A program made the position numbers and the translations under genes. The notes beneath the pieces are model-generated. The model saw only the letters and a program-made list of their open reading frames with translations, made no database searches and had not been told where the DNA came from. Positions 1 through 13,065 of a stretch of DNA of 37,443 bases are shown one piece after another. The stretch's first letter is position 1. The number at the start of each line of letters is the position of its first letter. The DNA comes from Planctomyces sp. (GTDB lineage: Bacteria > Planctomycetota > Planctomycetia > Planctomycetales > Planctomycetaceae), in contig PABD01000143.1 of the NCBI GenBank assembly GCA_002702685.1, forward strand, positions 1-37,443, in the 5' to 3' direction.

Positions 1-36
1 AGAATACGCAGGCGACTGACGCCGAGGTGTCGTCCC

Positions 37-1686
37 TTATTCACTCGGGACTGCTGGTGGTTTCGGACTGGTAATCTTTATCGGCAAGCCGGTCGAGCGT
101 TCGATGAACGTCGTCACCGAGACCGTATAGTCGTAGGAATCCTGGTACAGAAAATAGGCGTGCTCGAATTCTTCTGTTCGACTATCCGCGTGCCGTTCGA
201 TTTCGAGATTGGTTAATGCGAAGTCGTAGAACGCGACATCGTCCAGGATCCCATGGAAGGGCTCATCCGCGCCTTCGCCCGGTGGGGCGATGTTGCCAAT
301 GACGACCTCTCCCGGGCCTCCTGTAAGCGGGCGGGTCCCCGGCGGGTACTGATGACAGGCGACCTGTTTGCCATCGATGTAAATCTCTTTAAGCCCCGAC
401 GACGTTCGATAAGTAGCGGCCACATGATGGGTTTCGCCATTCTTGAGTTCGTCCAGCGTGATCGGCGCGGCTTCTCCTTCCAGCGGAACCTCCAGTTCCT
501 GGTATCCCTCGCCAATCAGATAGAGGCCGAACGCGAGCACTGGTCCCGGCTTTCGCTTGGGGAATGAATAATCGTTGACGGCGGGATCATCATTCTGAAA
601 CGACAGTAAGAATCGCAATTCGCCGTCCCCTTCCTTGCGAATGATTTCGTCGTAGTCGGGTTCGTCTCCGGTGGTGTAGCCTTTACCCGACCAGTAGGGG
701 CGCATGTATGCTTCCAACGTGATGCCGTCGCTGACGGCGAACGTTCCTGTGCCGAGTGCATCGCCCCCTCCACTGCCGACCGCGATCGCGGCATCCGGCG
801 TGTTGTCGAATTCGATAGCGCCGCCTGTGGGAACGAGCCCACCTACTCTTCGAGTCCCTTTTCCGAGAACTCCATCCGCGTTTCCGTATTTGTCCTGCAC
901 ACGCGAGCCCTTGCCGGAGAATTGCCAGAAATGTCGCGGTCTGGCCCGGGAGGGATTAACGTTTACTGATCCCGTGAGAATTCGCAGTTCCAGCATTTCG
1001 GGGTCAGCCGTTGTCCGGATTTCAAAGTTGCCATGTCCTTTGAACTCAATCTCATCGTAGGTGATGTAGATTTCGTTCCTGGATTTTGCGCTTACGCTCA
1101 TGTCACCTTCAACAACGGCGAGTTGGTCGTCCATCTCAATTTCGATGGTCCCCGGCCCGTTCAGCGTGACTAACGTTCCGTTGCCCATTTTCAATTGCAA
1201 TTCTCCCGTCGGCAATTCGTACTTGCCGAACCGCAATTCCGCCCCCGGTTTCCAATTGGAAAAAACCGAACGCGGTTCCATTGATTCCACAACCGCCAGG
1301 ACATCGCCTTGCCCTTGGAATAAGTCGGAGAAGAACCAGCTGAGTACAGGGATGGCGACGATCACCAACAATAGAAGAGCCAGCAGCCCTTTCCGCATCG
1401 GTTTCTGTGGCCCCGTCAACCTGCGCTGACCTGGGTGTGTTGGCGAGGAACCGTCATGGCCGAACTCAACGGTCATCTGTTTGAGTGTGACCGATTTGAC
1501 CGGTGGCAGCGCAGGTACCTGTTCCGCCTGCATGCGCGCGTGGAGATCGATGTATTGCAGGTATTCCCTTTGCCGTTCGGGCGAACCTTCGAGCAGTTCC
1601 GCCAGACGACTTTCCTGTTCGGCCGTCAATTGACCATCGCAGACCAGATCGAGCAGTTCCTGAAACTCATCATCGGTTGAGGCCAT
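37..1686 (-). CDS. FecR-like / LamG (concanavalin A-like) domain membrane protein, partner of the adjacent ECF sigma factor
   Basis: 549-aa ORF. N-terminal anti-sigma-like segment (FQELLDLVCDGQLTAEQESRLAELLEGSPERQREYLQYIDLHARMQ), one TM helix (GLLALLLLVIVAIPVLSWFF), a FecR-like middle (LPTGELQLKMGNGTLVTLNGPGTIEIE) and a C-terminal LamG-like region (HHVAATYRTSSGLKEIYIDGKQV...GILDDVAFYDFALTNLEIERH). Confidence 0.85.
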   Translation of the reverse strand: MASTDDEFQELLDLVCDGQLTAEQESRLAELLEGSPERQREYLQYIDLHARMQAEQVPALPPVKSVTLKQMTVEFGHDGSSPTHPGQRRLTGPQKPMRKGLLALLLLVIVAIPVLSWFFSDLFQGQGDVLAVVESMEPRSVFSNWKPGAELRFGKYELPTGELQLKMGNGTLVTLNGPGTIEIEMDDQLAVVEGDMSVSAKSRNEIYITYDEIEFKGHGNFEIRTTADPEMLELRILTGSVNVNPSRARPRHFWQFSGKGSRVQDKYGNADGVLGKGTRRVGGLVPTGGAIEFDNTPDAAIAVGSGGGDALGTGTFAVSDGITLEAYMRPYWSGKGYTTGDEPDYDEIIRKEGDGELRFLLSFQNDDPAVNDYSFPKRKPGPVLAFGLYLIGEGYQELEVPLEGEAAPITLDELKNGETHHVAATYRTSSGLKEIYIDGKQVACHQYPPGTRPLTGGPGEVVIGNIAPPGEGADEPFHGILDDVAFYDFALTNLEIERHADSRTEEFEHAYFLYQDSYDYTVSVTTFIERSTGLPIKITSPKPPAVPSE

Positions 1687-1689
1687 GAC

Positions 1690-2319
1690 TCATTCCTCTC
1701 CCCGGGCGTCGGTACGTCGATTGACGCATTGAAACAGTAACCGGCGGATCTTCTGGATCGATTTCCGAATGGCATACACCGAACGTGATTCTTTCTTCGC
1801 CAGTTCTTCGGCGGTCAGGCGTGTCGTGTAATAGGTTTTATACAACTGTTGATCCACGGGGCGCATTTTTCCCATACAGACGGAGAATCGTTCCCAACGT
1901 TCTTCAAGCTCCGGTTGCAGCTCTTCCTGCTGAGTGGCGAGTTCCTCGAGCAACTTCGGTTCGAAGAGGACGACGGTATCGCGATGCTGCTGATGTCGAT
2001 AGTCGCGTACGCGATTGAACGCCACCGCCCGCGCCCAATGATAGAAACTCGAGCCGGGTTCAAATTGTCCGAATTCCTTCCACAGGTAGAGCGCCGTTTC
2101 CTGCAAGATTTCCTCGGCGGCATCGTGACGCGGCACCAGGGCGAAAATGAATGCGTACAGCGACCCTCGCGACTCTTCCATCAACTGTGTAAACCGGGAA
2201 ACCCGCAGTTGATCAGCAGGGTCGTGTTCCGAATGAGGCAAGAGAGATGAAGATGGGCCGGGATCGGTCACGGCGAGGAGCGTACTCTTAACGAGAATCA
2301 GGGAGAATGTACCTGTCAT
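1690..2319 (-). CDS. ECF-type RNA polymerase sigma factor (planctomycete/verrucomicrobial family)
   Basis: 209 aa with sigma-70 region 2 (FTQLMEESRGSLYAFIFALVPRHDAAEEILQETALYLWKEFGQFEPGSSFYHWARAVAFNRVRDYRHQ) and a region 4-like C-terminus. It lies 3 nt upstream of the FecR/LamG gene. Confidence 0.88.
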   Translation of the reverse strand: MTGTFSLILVKSTLLAVTDPGPSSSLLPHSEHDPADQLRVSRFTQLMEESRGSLYAFIFALVPRHDAAEEILQETALYLWKEFGQFEPGSSFYHWARAVAFNRVRDYRHQQHRDTVVLFEPKLLEELATQQEELQPELEERWERFSVCMGKMRPVDQQLYKTYYTTRLTAEELAKKESRSVYAIRKSIQKIRRLLFQCVNRRTDARGEE

Positions 2320-2523
2320 CGTAACCCAAAACCCCCGCGGCGAAACAGGTTGGAAAGCGGGAATTACGCTTTATGGCATAGCTGGAACACAAAACCTGGA
2401 ATATCATTCAAAAAGTTGAATTTTAGGGGTATCAACATCGCCGGGAAGATACCTTAAGTAGTGCGGAAGTGCGTCTTTCGCATTCCTTTCCAGCCGCGTT
2501 TCTCACGTTTCATTCGATCTGTC

Positions 2524-5500
2524 ATGCGCCTGACTCTTCTCATAAGACTGCTCCCCTGTTTCTGCCTGTCGTACTCTGCACTGGCCGACACTTCGTCGCT
2601 GCGGGCCGCGGAGGCCGATGATTTTTTCCGTGCGCAGATCGCTCCCATTCTGCAGACCAAATGCCTTCGCTGTCATTCCACCGAAAAAGCGAAGGGGGAA
2701 CTCGATCTGTCGAGTGCGGCAGGCTGGCGCAAGGGGGGGACGGGCGGGCCTCTGTTTGATGCCGATGACCCCGCCGCGAGTATGCTGCTCGATTATGTCA
2801 CGGGTGACGATCCGTTAATGCCCGAGAGCGGGCCACCGCTGACTCTGGATGAGATCGAACTCGTACGCGCCTGGCTGTCGCAGGGAGCGGCCTGGCCAGA
2901 TGACGTGCAACTGACTCCGCCCGGGGCGGACCTCGACTGGTGGTCGCTCCAACCGCTTGCGGAACCGCAGGTGCCCCAGCTTGATGAAGCAGGATTGAAA
3001 TGGGCACGGACACCGGTCGATCATTTCGTGTACCAGCGACTCCAGGAACAGGGGCTTACACCCAACAGTGAAGCCGATCGCCGTACTTTGTTGCGCCGGT
3101 TGTATTACGATGTGACCGGGCTGCCTCCTTCCTTTGAGGAGGTCGAAGCGTTTGTAAAGGATGCAGATCCACTCGCGTACGAAAAACGCGTCGATCAATT
3201 GCTCGACTCACCTCACTACGGAGAGCGATTCGCGCGGTACTGGATTGACATCGTCCACTGGGGTGAGACACATGGATACGATAAAGACAAACCCCGCCCG
3301 AACGCGTGGCCCTATCGCGACTACCTGATCCGCGCATTCAACAGCGATAAACCGTACGACCGCTTCGTCAAAGAACAACTGGCGGGGGACATTCTCTACC
3401 GGCAGACTCCAGATGGCATTCCGGCTACCGGCTTCATTGCCGCCGGGCCGTGGGACTTTATCGGGCATGCTGAAGTTCCCGAAACCAAAATCGACGGCCA
3501 GGTCGCGCGCAATCTCGATCGCGATGACATGGTGACGACGACGATGAATACGTTCGTCAGCACGACCGTTCAATGCGGACGCTGTCACGACCACAAGTTC
3601 GATCCGGTTTCCATGGAAGATTATTACAGTCTGCAGGCCGTCTTCGCCGCGCTCGACCGGGCGGATCGCGAATACGACGCCGATCCCGAAATCGCCGAAC
3701 AACGCCGTGCGTACTCAGAGGCGATCAGCACGCTCGAACAGCAACTGGCGGCATTGCGGCAAACGGCCATGGAACAAGCCGGGCCGGAATTGAAACAAGT
3801 ACGGGAAAGCCTTGCTGAACTGGAAACAACCTTGCCGACGGCGCAGTCAACCGCCTTTGGTTACCACTCGCAGATCGCCAGTTCTGCCGATCAGGCGAAG
3901 TGGGTGCAGTTGGATCTCGGCCAGGAAGTCGACCTCGCCAGGATCGTGGTGGTCGGAGCGTATGATGACTACAACAACATCGGTGCCGGTTTCGGGTTCC
4001 CGCTTCGGTTCCGCATCGAAGTCGCCGACGATGCCGAGTTCAAAGCGAACATGCGCACGGTTCTGGATCGCACGCAAACGGATCAACCGAATCCGGGTAC
4101 CCGGCCGCAGGTCATATCGCTCGATGAAAGAGCTCGCTATGTTCGCCTCACCGCAACTCGACTGGCGATGCGCTCCAACGACTATATTCTGGCTCTCGGC
4201 GAAATGCAGGTGCAGGACGACACCGGCGCCATTATTCCAGTAAGCGAAGTGACGAGCCTCGACTCGATTGAATCGGGGGAACGCTGGGGACGTCAGAATC
4301 TCACGGATGCCAAATTCTACGGCGCCCCGGAGCAGAGGGAAACGTGGGACAGCTACCTGGCGATGCTCGAGCAGGAAGCGAGTCTCACGGCGTCCCAGAT
4401 TCCAGTCGAAGTACAACAACAGCTTGCGGCGACCGAAGACGCTCTAAATGCCAGGAAAAAAGAGCTCTCCGAATTGCCGCCGAAACAGAAGGTGTACTGC
4501 GGCATGGTTTACACCGGCTCGGGGACGTTTCTCGGCCGGGGTGCAGAGGGTGGAAAACCGCGGGACATCCATGTGCTGGACCGGGGGGATGTCGAGAAGA
4601 AGCTGCAGCTGGTATCGCCGGGGACGATTCCGATTCTGAAAGACAGCGAGGATCCGTTCGATCTCCCCGCGGATCATACGGAGGGAGATCGCCGGGTCGC
4701 GCTCGCCGAGTGGATTGTGCGGAAGGATAATCCACTCACATGGCGTTCGATTGTGAATCGAATCTGGTTGTTTCATTTCGGGCGTGGCATCGTCGACAGC
4801 CCGAATGATTTCGGACGCATGGGACAATTACCGACACACCCGGAACTGCTCGACTGGCTCGCCATTCAGTTTCGCGATAACGGGCAGAGCATCAAGTCAC
4901 TACATCGCCTGATGCTGACAAGCGCCGCGTATCGACAAAGTTCAGCGCATCGTGAAGAGATGGCGGAAATCGATTCCAGCAATCAGTATTACTGGCGGAT
5001 GAACAGGCAGCGTCTTGATGCCGAAGCGGTGCGGGACTCGGTGTTGCTGCTTTCAGGGAATCTGAATCCAGAAATGTATGGTCCCTCTTTTCAGGACTTC
5101 GTGATTCAGAATCCGGAACATTCGCCGCACTATGAATACGATCTTTACGATCCGACCAACCCGGAATCGTTCCGTCGATCGATCTACCGGTTCCTGGTCC
5201 GATCGCAACCGCAGCCGTTCATGGAGACTCTCGACTGCGCCGATCCGTCCGAACGGGTTCCCAAACGGGCGGAGACATTGACCGTGCTGCAGGCATTGGC
5301 GTTATTAAACAATGGATTCATGTTGCACATGTCGGCAACCATGGCCGACACCGTCGCGCAGCAGGCGTCCGAACCAGAGGCACAGGTTCAACTCCTCTTC
5401 CGCAAAGTGCTGCAACGCGATCCGACCGACGACGAACAAAAACTGTTTATGAGTTACCTCGCCGAACACGGGCTGGCCAACTCGGCCCGGTTGATGTTCA

Positions 5501-5529
5501 ACCTGAACGAATTCGTATTCGTGGACTGA
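2524..5529 (+). CDS. PSD1 / DUF1549-DUF1553 protein with planctomycete cytochrome c domain and an inserted discoidin-like (F5/8C) segment
   Basis: The ORF track starts at a GTG at 2461. The ATG at 2524 begins a signal peptide (MRLTLLIRLLPCFCLSYSALA). Haem-binding CLRCH near the N-terminus, a second CGRCH, and DUF1553-like C-terminal text (NPLTWRSIVNRIWLFHFGRGIVDSPNDFGRMGQLPTHPELLDWLA). Confidence 0.9.
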   Translation: MRLTLLIRLLPCFCLSYSALADTSSLRAAEADDFFRAQIAPILQTKCLRCHSTEKAKGELDLSSAAGWRKGGTGGPLFDADDPAASMLLDYVTGDDPLMPESGPPLTLDEIELVRAWLSQGAAWPDDVQLTPPGADLDWWSLQPLAEPQVPQLDEAGLKWARTPVDHFVYQRLQEQGLTPNSEADRRTLLRRLYYDVTGLPPSFEEVEAFVKDADPLAYEKRVDQLLDSPHYGERFARYWIDIVHWGETHGYDKDKPRPNAWPYRDYLIRAFNSDKPYDRFVKEQLAGDILYRQTPDGIPATGFIAAGPWDFIGHAEVPETKIDGQVARNLDRDDMVTTTMNTFVSTTVQCGRCHDHKFDPVSMEDYYSLQAVFAALDRADREYDADPEIAEQRRAYSEAISTLEQQLAALRQTAMEQAGPELKQVRESLAELETTLPTAQSTAFGYHSQIASSADQAKWVQLDLGQEVDLARIVVVGAYDDYNNIGAGFGFPLRFRIEVADDAEFKANMRTVLDRTQTDQPNPGTRPQVISLDERARYVRLTATRLAMRSNDYILALGEMQVQDDTGAIIPVSEVTSLDSIESGERWGRQNLTDAKFYGAPEQRETWDSYLAMLEQEASLTASQIPVEVQQQLAATEDALNARKKELSELPPKQKVYCGMVYTGSGTFLGRGAEGGKPRDIHVLDRGDVEKKLQLVSPGTIPILKDSEDPFDLPADHTEGDRRVALAEWIVRKDNPLTWRSIVNRIWLFHFGRGIVDSPNDFGRMGQLPTHPELLDWLAIQFRDNGQSIKSLHRLMLTSAAYRQSSAHREEMAEIDSSNQYYWRMNRQRLDAEAVRDSVLLLSGNLNPEMYGPSFQDFVIQNPEHSPHYEYDLYDPTNPESFRRSIYRFLVRSQPQPFMETLDCADPSERVPKRAETLTVLQALALLNNGFMLHMSATMADTVAQQASEPEAQVQLLFRKVLQRDPTDDEQKLFMSYLAEHGLANSARLMFNLNEFVFVD

Positions 5530-5587
5530 GTGGCTACTTGTGGTGCCTCATTGATTTCAACCGAAAAATACCTGACAGACCTGAATC

Positions 5588-7096
5588 ATGCAGAACTATT
5601 CTGAACCGATAACTCCGAATTCAATCTCCCGCCGCGAGTGGCTCTGGCAGTCCGGCGGTGGGCTGGGAGGTATCGCGCTCGCTTCGTTGCTCAGTGATCA
5701 ATTTTCTGATCAGGCGCTGGGGGCGACGGCCGCCGCAGCGTCCGGTGGCGTAGTGCAGCCGCTGCATGTCCCGGCGAAGGCGAAGCGGGTCGTGCAGTTA
5801 TTCATGTCGGGCGCGGCAAGTCATATCGATACTTTCGACTATAAACCCGCACTGATTGAACAACATGGACAGAAGTGGGACCCGGGTGAGAAGGTCGAAT
5901 TGTTTCAGAATGGATTGGGGAATACGCTGAAGTCTCCCTGGTCATGGAAGCCGCATGGCGAATCGGGAAAACATCTGTCTGAGATTGTCGCGCCGCTCGG
6001 TAACTGTGTGGATGATATCGCGTTCGTTCACAATATGGTCGCGAAGACCGGGGTGCACAGCCAGTCGACGCTGCTTCAGGCCACCGGTTTTCAGGAGCCT
6101 GGCTTTCCCGGTGTTGGGGCGTGGGTCAGTTATGGCCTCGGGAGTATGAACAAGAACCTGCCGACGTTTGTCGTGCTGCCCGATCATCGCGGGTTCGCTT
6201 CCAATGGCGCCAAGAACTGGAGTTCCGCCTTTCTACCCGCGCATCATCAGGGAACCGTACTTCGACCGGGAACGGAGAACCCGATCAATGATCTCTTTCC
6301 CGCCGACAATGATTTCATTTCCAACCGCAGTGAGCGGGATACGCAGAAGTTGCTCGAGCAACTCAACGAACGGCATCAGGCCGAGCGACCGGGAGACTCG
6401 CGTCTCGAAGCGCGGATCAAATCGTATGAACTGGCGGCGCGGATGCAATTGGCTGCGCCGGAAGCACTCGATCTCTCGGGGGAGCCGGAGCATATCCTGA
6501 AGTTATACGGGCTCGATCACGGCATGTCGTCGTTTCCGAAGGAGATCAACCCGGTCGAGGAGACGGAATACTTCGGGCGGAAGTGTCTCGTCGCGCGTCG
6601 GTTGCTTGAGCGCGGGGTGCGGTTCGTCCAGATCTGGAGTGGCAACGACAACCGGTTCCCGCGCCGCAATTGGGATTCGCATGAGGATATCGCCCGTGAT
6701 CATGGTCCGCTGGCGATTGGTATGTCGATGGGCGCGGCGGCGTTGATTCAGGATCTCAAACAACGCGGCATGCTCGACGATACGCTGATTCTGTGGACGA
6801 CGGAGTTCGGACGAATGCCCTGCTCGCAGGGATCGACGGGGCGGGACCACAACCCGTTCTGCTTTACGAACTGGCTGTGCGGCGGCGGCATCAAAGGAGG
6901 TGTGACCCATGGTCCTTCCGATGAATGGGGATTTAAACCCCAGGACCGAGAGCACCCGACCACGTGTTATGACATTCACGCGACGCTGCTGCACCTGTTG
7001 GGGATCGATCATACCCGGCTGACATTCCGCTCGAACGGAATTGATCGACGACTGACCGACGTGCATGGGCATGTGATTGACGAATTGCTGGCGTAA
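5588..7096 (+). CDS. DUF1501 domain protein (sulfatase-like fold, Tat signal)
   Basis: 502 aa. Twin-arginine start (SRREWLWQSGGGLGGIALASLL), VVQLFMSGAASHIDTFDYKPAL, TLILWTTEFGRMPCSQGSTGRDHNPFCFTNWLCGGGIKGG. Directly follows the PSD1 gene, the usual planctomycete pairing. Confidence 0.92.
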   Translation: MQNYSEPITPNSISRREWLWQSGGGLGGIALASLLSDQFSDQALGATAAAASGGVVQPLHVPAKAKRVVQLFMSGAASHIDTFDYKPALIEQHGQKWDPGEKVELFQNGLGNTLKSPWSWKPHGESGKHLSEIVAPLGNCVDDIAFVHNMVAKTGVHSQSTLLQATGFQEPGFPGVGAWVSYGLGSMNKNLPTFVVLPDHRGFASNGAKNWSSAFLPAHHQGTVLRPGTENPINDLFPADNDFISNRSERDTQKLLEQLNERHQAERPGDSRLEARIKSYELAARMQLAAPEALDLSGEPEHILKLYGLDHGMSSFPKEINPVEETEYFGRKCLVARRLLERGVRFVQIWSGNDNRFPRRNWDSHEDIARDHGPLAIGMSMGAAALIQDLKQRGMLDDTLILWTTEFGRMPCSQGSTGRDHNPFCFTNWLCGGGIKGGVTHGPSDEWGFKPQDREHPTTCYDIHATLLHLLGIDHTRLTFRSNGIDRRLTDVHGHVIDELLA

Positions 7097-7185
7097 ACAG
7101 GCCGAGGTCCCCCTTGGAAAAATACCTGTGGGCAAACTTCGCTTTGATTCCCTGACGGATTAAAATATGAACAAGGGACCAGTGA

Positions 7186-9273
<2,088 letters not shown>

Positions 9274-9376
9274 GAAAAGGTACCGGACGGGGGCTGGGGA
9301 ATCGGCTTTCCGCAAGTGGCGAAATCGGGTAAAAGTCCTGCCCACATCAGCAAGGATGTTGTGAGCCGGATTTTGC

Positions 9377-10648
9377 ATGTCTGATAAAGTTTTCAACCAC
9401 GCCCCCCCGAGTACCGTTCCGCTGCGGAGCTCGTCCTCGGAACATTTGCCAGCATTCGACCATATTCGCGTGGCCGGAGTGCTGCTGGTATTGCTGCTCC
9501 ACGCGCTCACCCCGTACGTGACGCACAAGATGCCGCTGCTTGTCTGGCCGGTACTCGAATTCCCAGGTGACGAAATTCTCGACGCCATCTTCTGGTGGAT
9601 CGAATGTTTTGTAATGCCGCTCTTTCTGCTGTTGTCAGGTTATGTGACGGGACGGCTGTTGCTCCGCCATTCCCGTATCGAGTTTTTCCGGCATCGGAAG
9701 CGGCGTCTGCTGTATCCACTGCTGTTGGGAATGGTCTTCGTTCTGCCGTTCGACCTGTATTCCTGGGGATTGGGCTTCGTGGTGCATGGTGATGCCAGCT
9801 GGGATAACCTGCGGGCGCTCAAATTCGGCGATCCGATCGACGACAACCTGTGGGGACTGTCCCACCTGTGGTATCTGCAGTACGTTTTTCTGTACTGCAT
9901 GTTGCTTACGGCGGGGCTCTGGCTGCTGGAGCGGTATCCGCGTCTGGATGCTTTTCTGCGGCGGATCGAACCAAAAAATCACTGGCTGAAAATCAGTTTT
10001 CTAGCTGTTGCCGGAGTGCTCTTGCTGCACTGGGAACCCGCGGTGGTCGTTGGTTTTCAGCACCGATTCTGGCCCGTTCCGTCCAAGTTCCTATACAGTG
10101 GTTTGTTCTTCCTCGGGGGATTCTGGCTCCAGCGCGCGGAGGGAAGTCTCGACTGGCTGAACAAGTGGGGGCCGGCCTGTGCTGTCGGTGCCGGTGGCGT
10201 CTTCTTCTGCGCCCTGCCGCTCATTCACCAGGAAATCCGTGCGGTGATTTCAACCGATGAACGGTGGTTGATGTGCTCTTCGATCGTCATTACGGCGTGG
10301 TTCAGTTGCCTCGGCCTGATGGGGTGTTGTCTCCGCTGGTTCGATCGGGATGTGACGTGGATACGCTATTTCGCCGCCGCCTCCTTCTGGATGTACCTGG
10401 TCCACCACCCGATAATTGGGGCGATTCACACAGGACTTGCTTTTGTTTCGCTGCATCCAATGCTAAAAGGAGTGTTGGCCTGGTTACTCATTGTGGGGGT
10501 GACCGTCGGCAGCTACGAACTGTTTGTCCGCCAGACGGCGCTCGGCGCGTGGTTGAACGGAAAACCGAAACGGCGCGCCAGACAGGAGCCCTCCGAAGCG
10601 AAACCGCGTGGGGAATCGGCTCCCGCTCCGCTCTCGGAAGCTGCCTGA
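9377..10648 (+). CDS. Acyltransferase-3 family integral membrane protein (OpgC-like)
   Basis: 423 aa, about 10 hydrophobic segments. N-terminal FDHIRVAGVLLVLLLHALTPYV and FVMPLFLLLSGYVTGRLLLRHSRIEFFRHRKRRLLYPLLLGM are typical of the family. Confidence 0.8.
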   Translation: MSDKVFNHAPPSTVPLRSSSSEHLPAFDHIRVAGVLLVLLLHALTPYVTHKMPLLVWPVLEFPGDEILDAIFWWIECFVMPLFLLLSGYVTGRLLLRHSRIEFFRHRKRRLLYPLLLGMVFVLPFDLYSWGLGFVVHGDASWDNLRALKFGDPIDDNLWGLSHLWYLQYVFLYCMLLTAGLWLLERYPRLDAFLRRIEPKNHWLKISFLAVAGVLLLHWEPAVVVGFQHRFWPVPSKFLYSGLFFLGGFWLQRAEGSLDWLNKWGPACAVGAGGVFFCALPLIHQEIRAVISTDERWLMCSSIVITAWFSCLGLMGCCLRWFDRDVTWIRYFAAASFWMYLVHHPIIGAIHTGLAFVSLHPMLKGVLAWLLIVGVTVGSYELFVRQTALGAWLNGKPKRRARQEPSEAKPRGESAPAPLSEAA

Positions 10649-10727
10649 AACGCTTGCCGTTTGATGCTGCTTCGATTCATCCTTTATTGTTGCTTTTTCG
10701 ACCCGTGGTCGAAATTGGTTCGCTCCC

Positions 10728-11363
10728 ATGGTGTACGCCGTCAAAGAAATCTATTTCACGCTTCAGGGTGAAGGCGCGCATACAGGTCGGCCGGCGATCT
10801 TCTGCCGGTTTGCGGGATGTAATCTCTGGACGGGACGCGAAGCGGATCGCGCGAAGGCGATCTGTCAGTTCTGCGATACCGATTTCGTGGGGACCGACGG
10901 ACCGGGAGGAGGCTCATTTGCCTCCGCCGAAGACCTTGCCCGAACATTGCGGACCTGCTGGCCGGGTGATAGCAGAACTACACCCTATATCGTGTTCACC
11001 GGTGGAGAGCCGTTGCTGCAGATTGACCGTTCTCTGGTCGAGGCGGTGCATGCGCACGGAATTATCATGGCGATCGAGACAAATGGGACCCGGCTGCCGC
11101 CAGAGGGGATCGACTGGATCTGTGTCAGCCCCAAAGCGGGGAGCGATTTCAAACTGAAATCGGGGAATGAGCTCAAGCTCGTGTACCCGCAACCGGGGGC
11201 GATGCCGGAGGTATTTGCAGATCTCGACTTCGAGCATTTCTACCTGCAACCGATGGATGGTCCCGATGCGGAAGCGAACACGCGCGCCGCACTTAAATAC
11301 TGCCTCGAACATCCGCAATGGAAACTGAGTTTGCAGACACACAAGTTTCTGGGGATTGATTGA
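10728..11363 (+). CDS. queE: 7-carboxy-7-deazaguanine synthase (radical SAM)
   Basis: 211 aa. KEIYFTLQGEGAHTGRPAIFCRFAGCNLW, extended CX14CX2C cluster loop (CNLWTGREADRAKAICQFC), DTDFVGTDG, YIVFTGGEPLLQ. Confidence 0.9.
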   Translation: MVYAVKEIYFTLQGEGAHTGRPAIFCRFAGCNLWTGREADRAKAICQFCDTDFVGTDGPGGGSFASAEDLARTLRTCWPGDSRTTPYIVFTGGEPLLQIDRSLVEAVHAHGIIMAIETNGTRLPPEGIDWICVSPKAGSDFKLKSGNELKLVYPQPGAMPEVFADLDFEHFYLQPMDGPDAEANTRAALKYCLEHPQWKLSLQTHKFLGID

Positions 11364-11400
11364 GGCAGCCCTTAAGTTGCCAAGCTCGCGCAAAAAAAGA

Positions 11401-11429
11401 AACCCGCACCGAACGAGTCGATGCGGGTT
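11401..11429. terminator. Stem-loop, likely bidirectional terminator between convergent queE and the oxidoreductase
   Basis: AACCCGCA (11401-11408) pairs with TGCGGGTT (11422-11429). Flanked by an A-run upstream (aaaaaaaga, 11392-11400) and ctgttta downstream. Confidence 0.75.
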
Positions 11430-11457
11430 CTGTTTATTGATAACGAGATCAATTCGA

Positions 11458-12828
<1,371 letters not shown>

Positions 12829-13065
12829 AGTCTGTTCCTTTATGAAAGCTTGCGTGTATGGGGAAGGGTCGGGTTGAGCCAGATCGATCAACAAATCTGG
12901 ATATGTCAGTGTAACCCGTCCCCGAGGGGCAGAGCCAGCCTCTAATCAAGCTTTTTGCAGGCAGAGAGTGAGGTTTTGACGCGAAGAAAATCGCTGAAAT
13001 TCGCAATCAGCGCTGAAGGACTCCTCGAGTTCAAAGCCACAGTCAGCTACACGGAGTGGTGTGGC

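Noticed and set aside
10264-11157. 297-aa plus-strand ORF overlapping the acyltransferase and queE
   Set aside because: Spans two recognisable genes in a different frame; no motifs.
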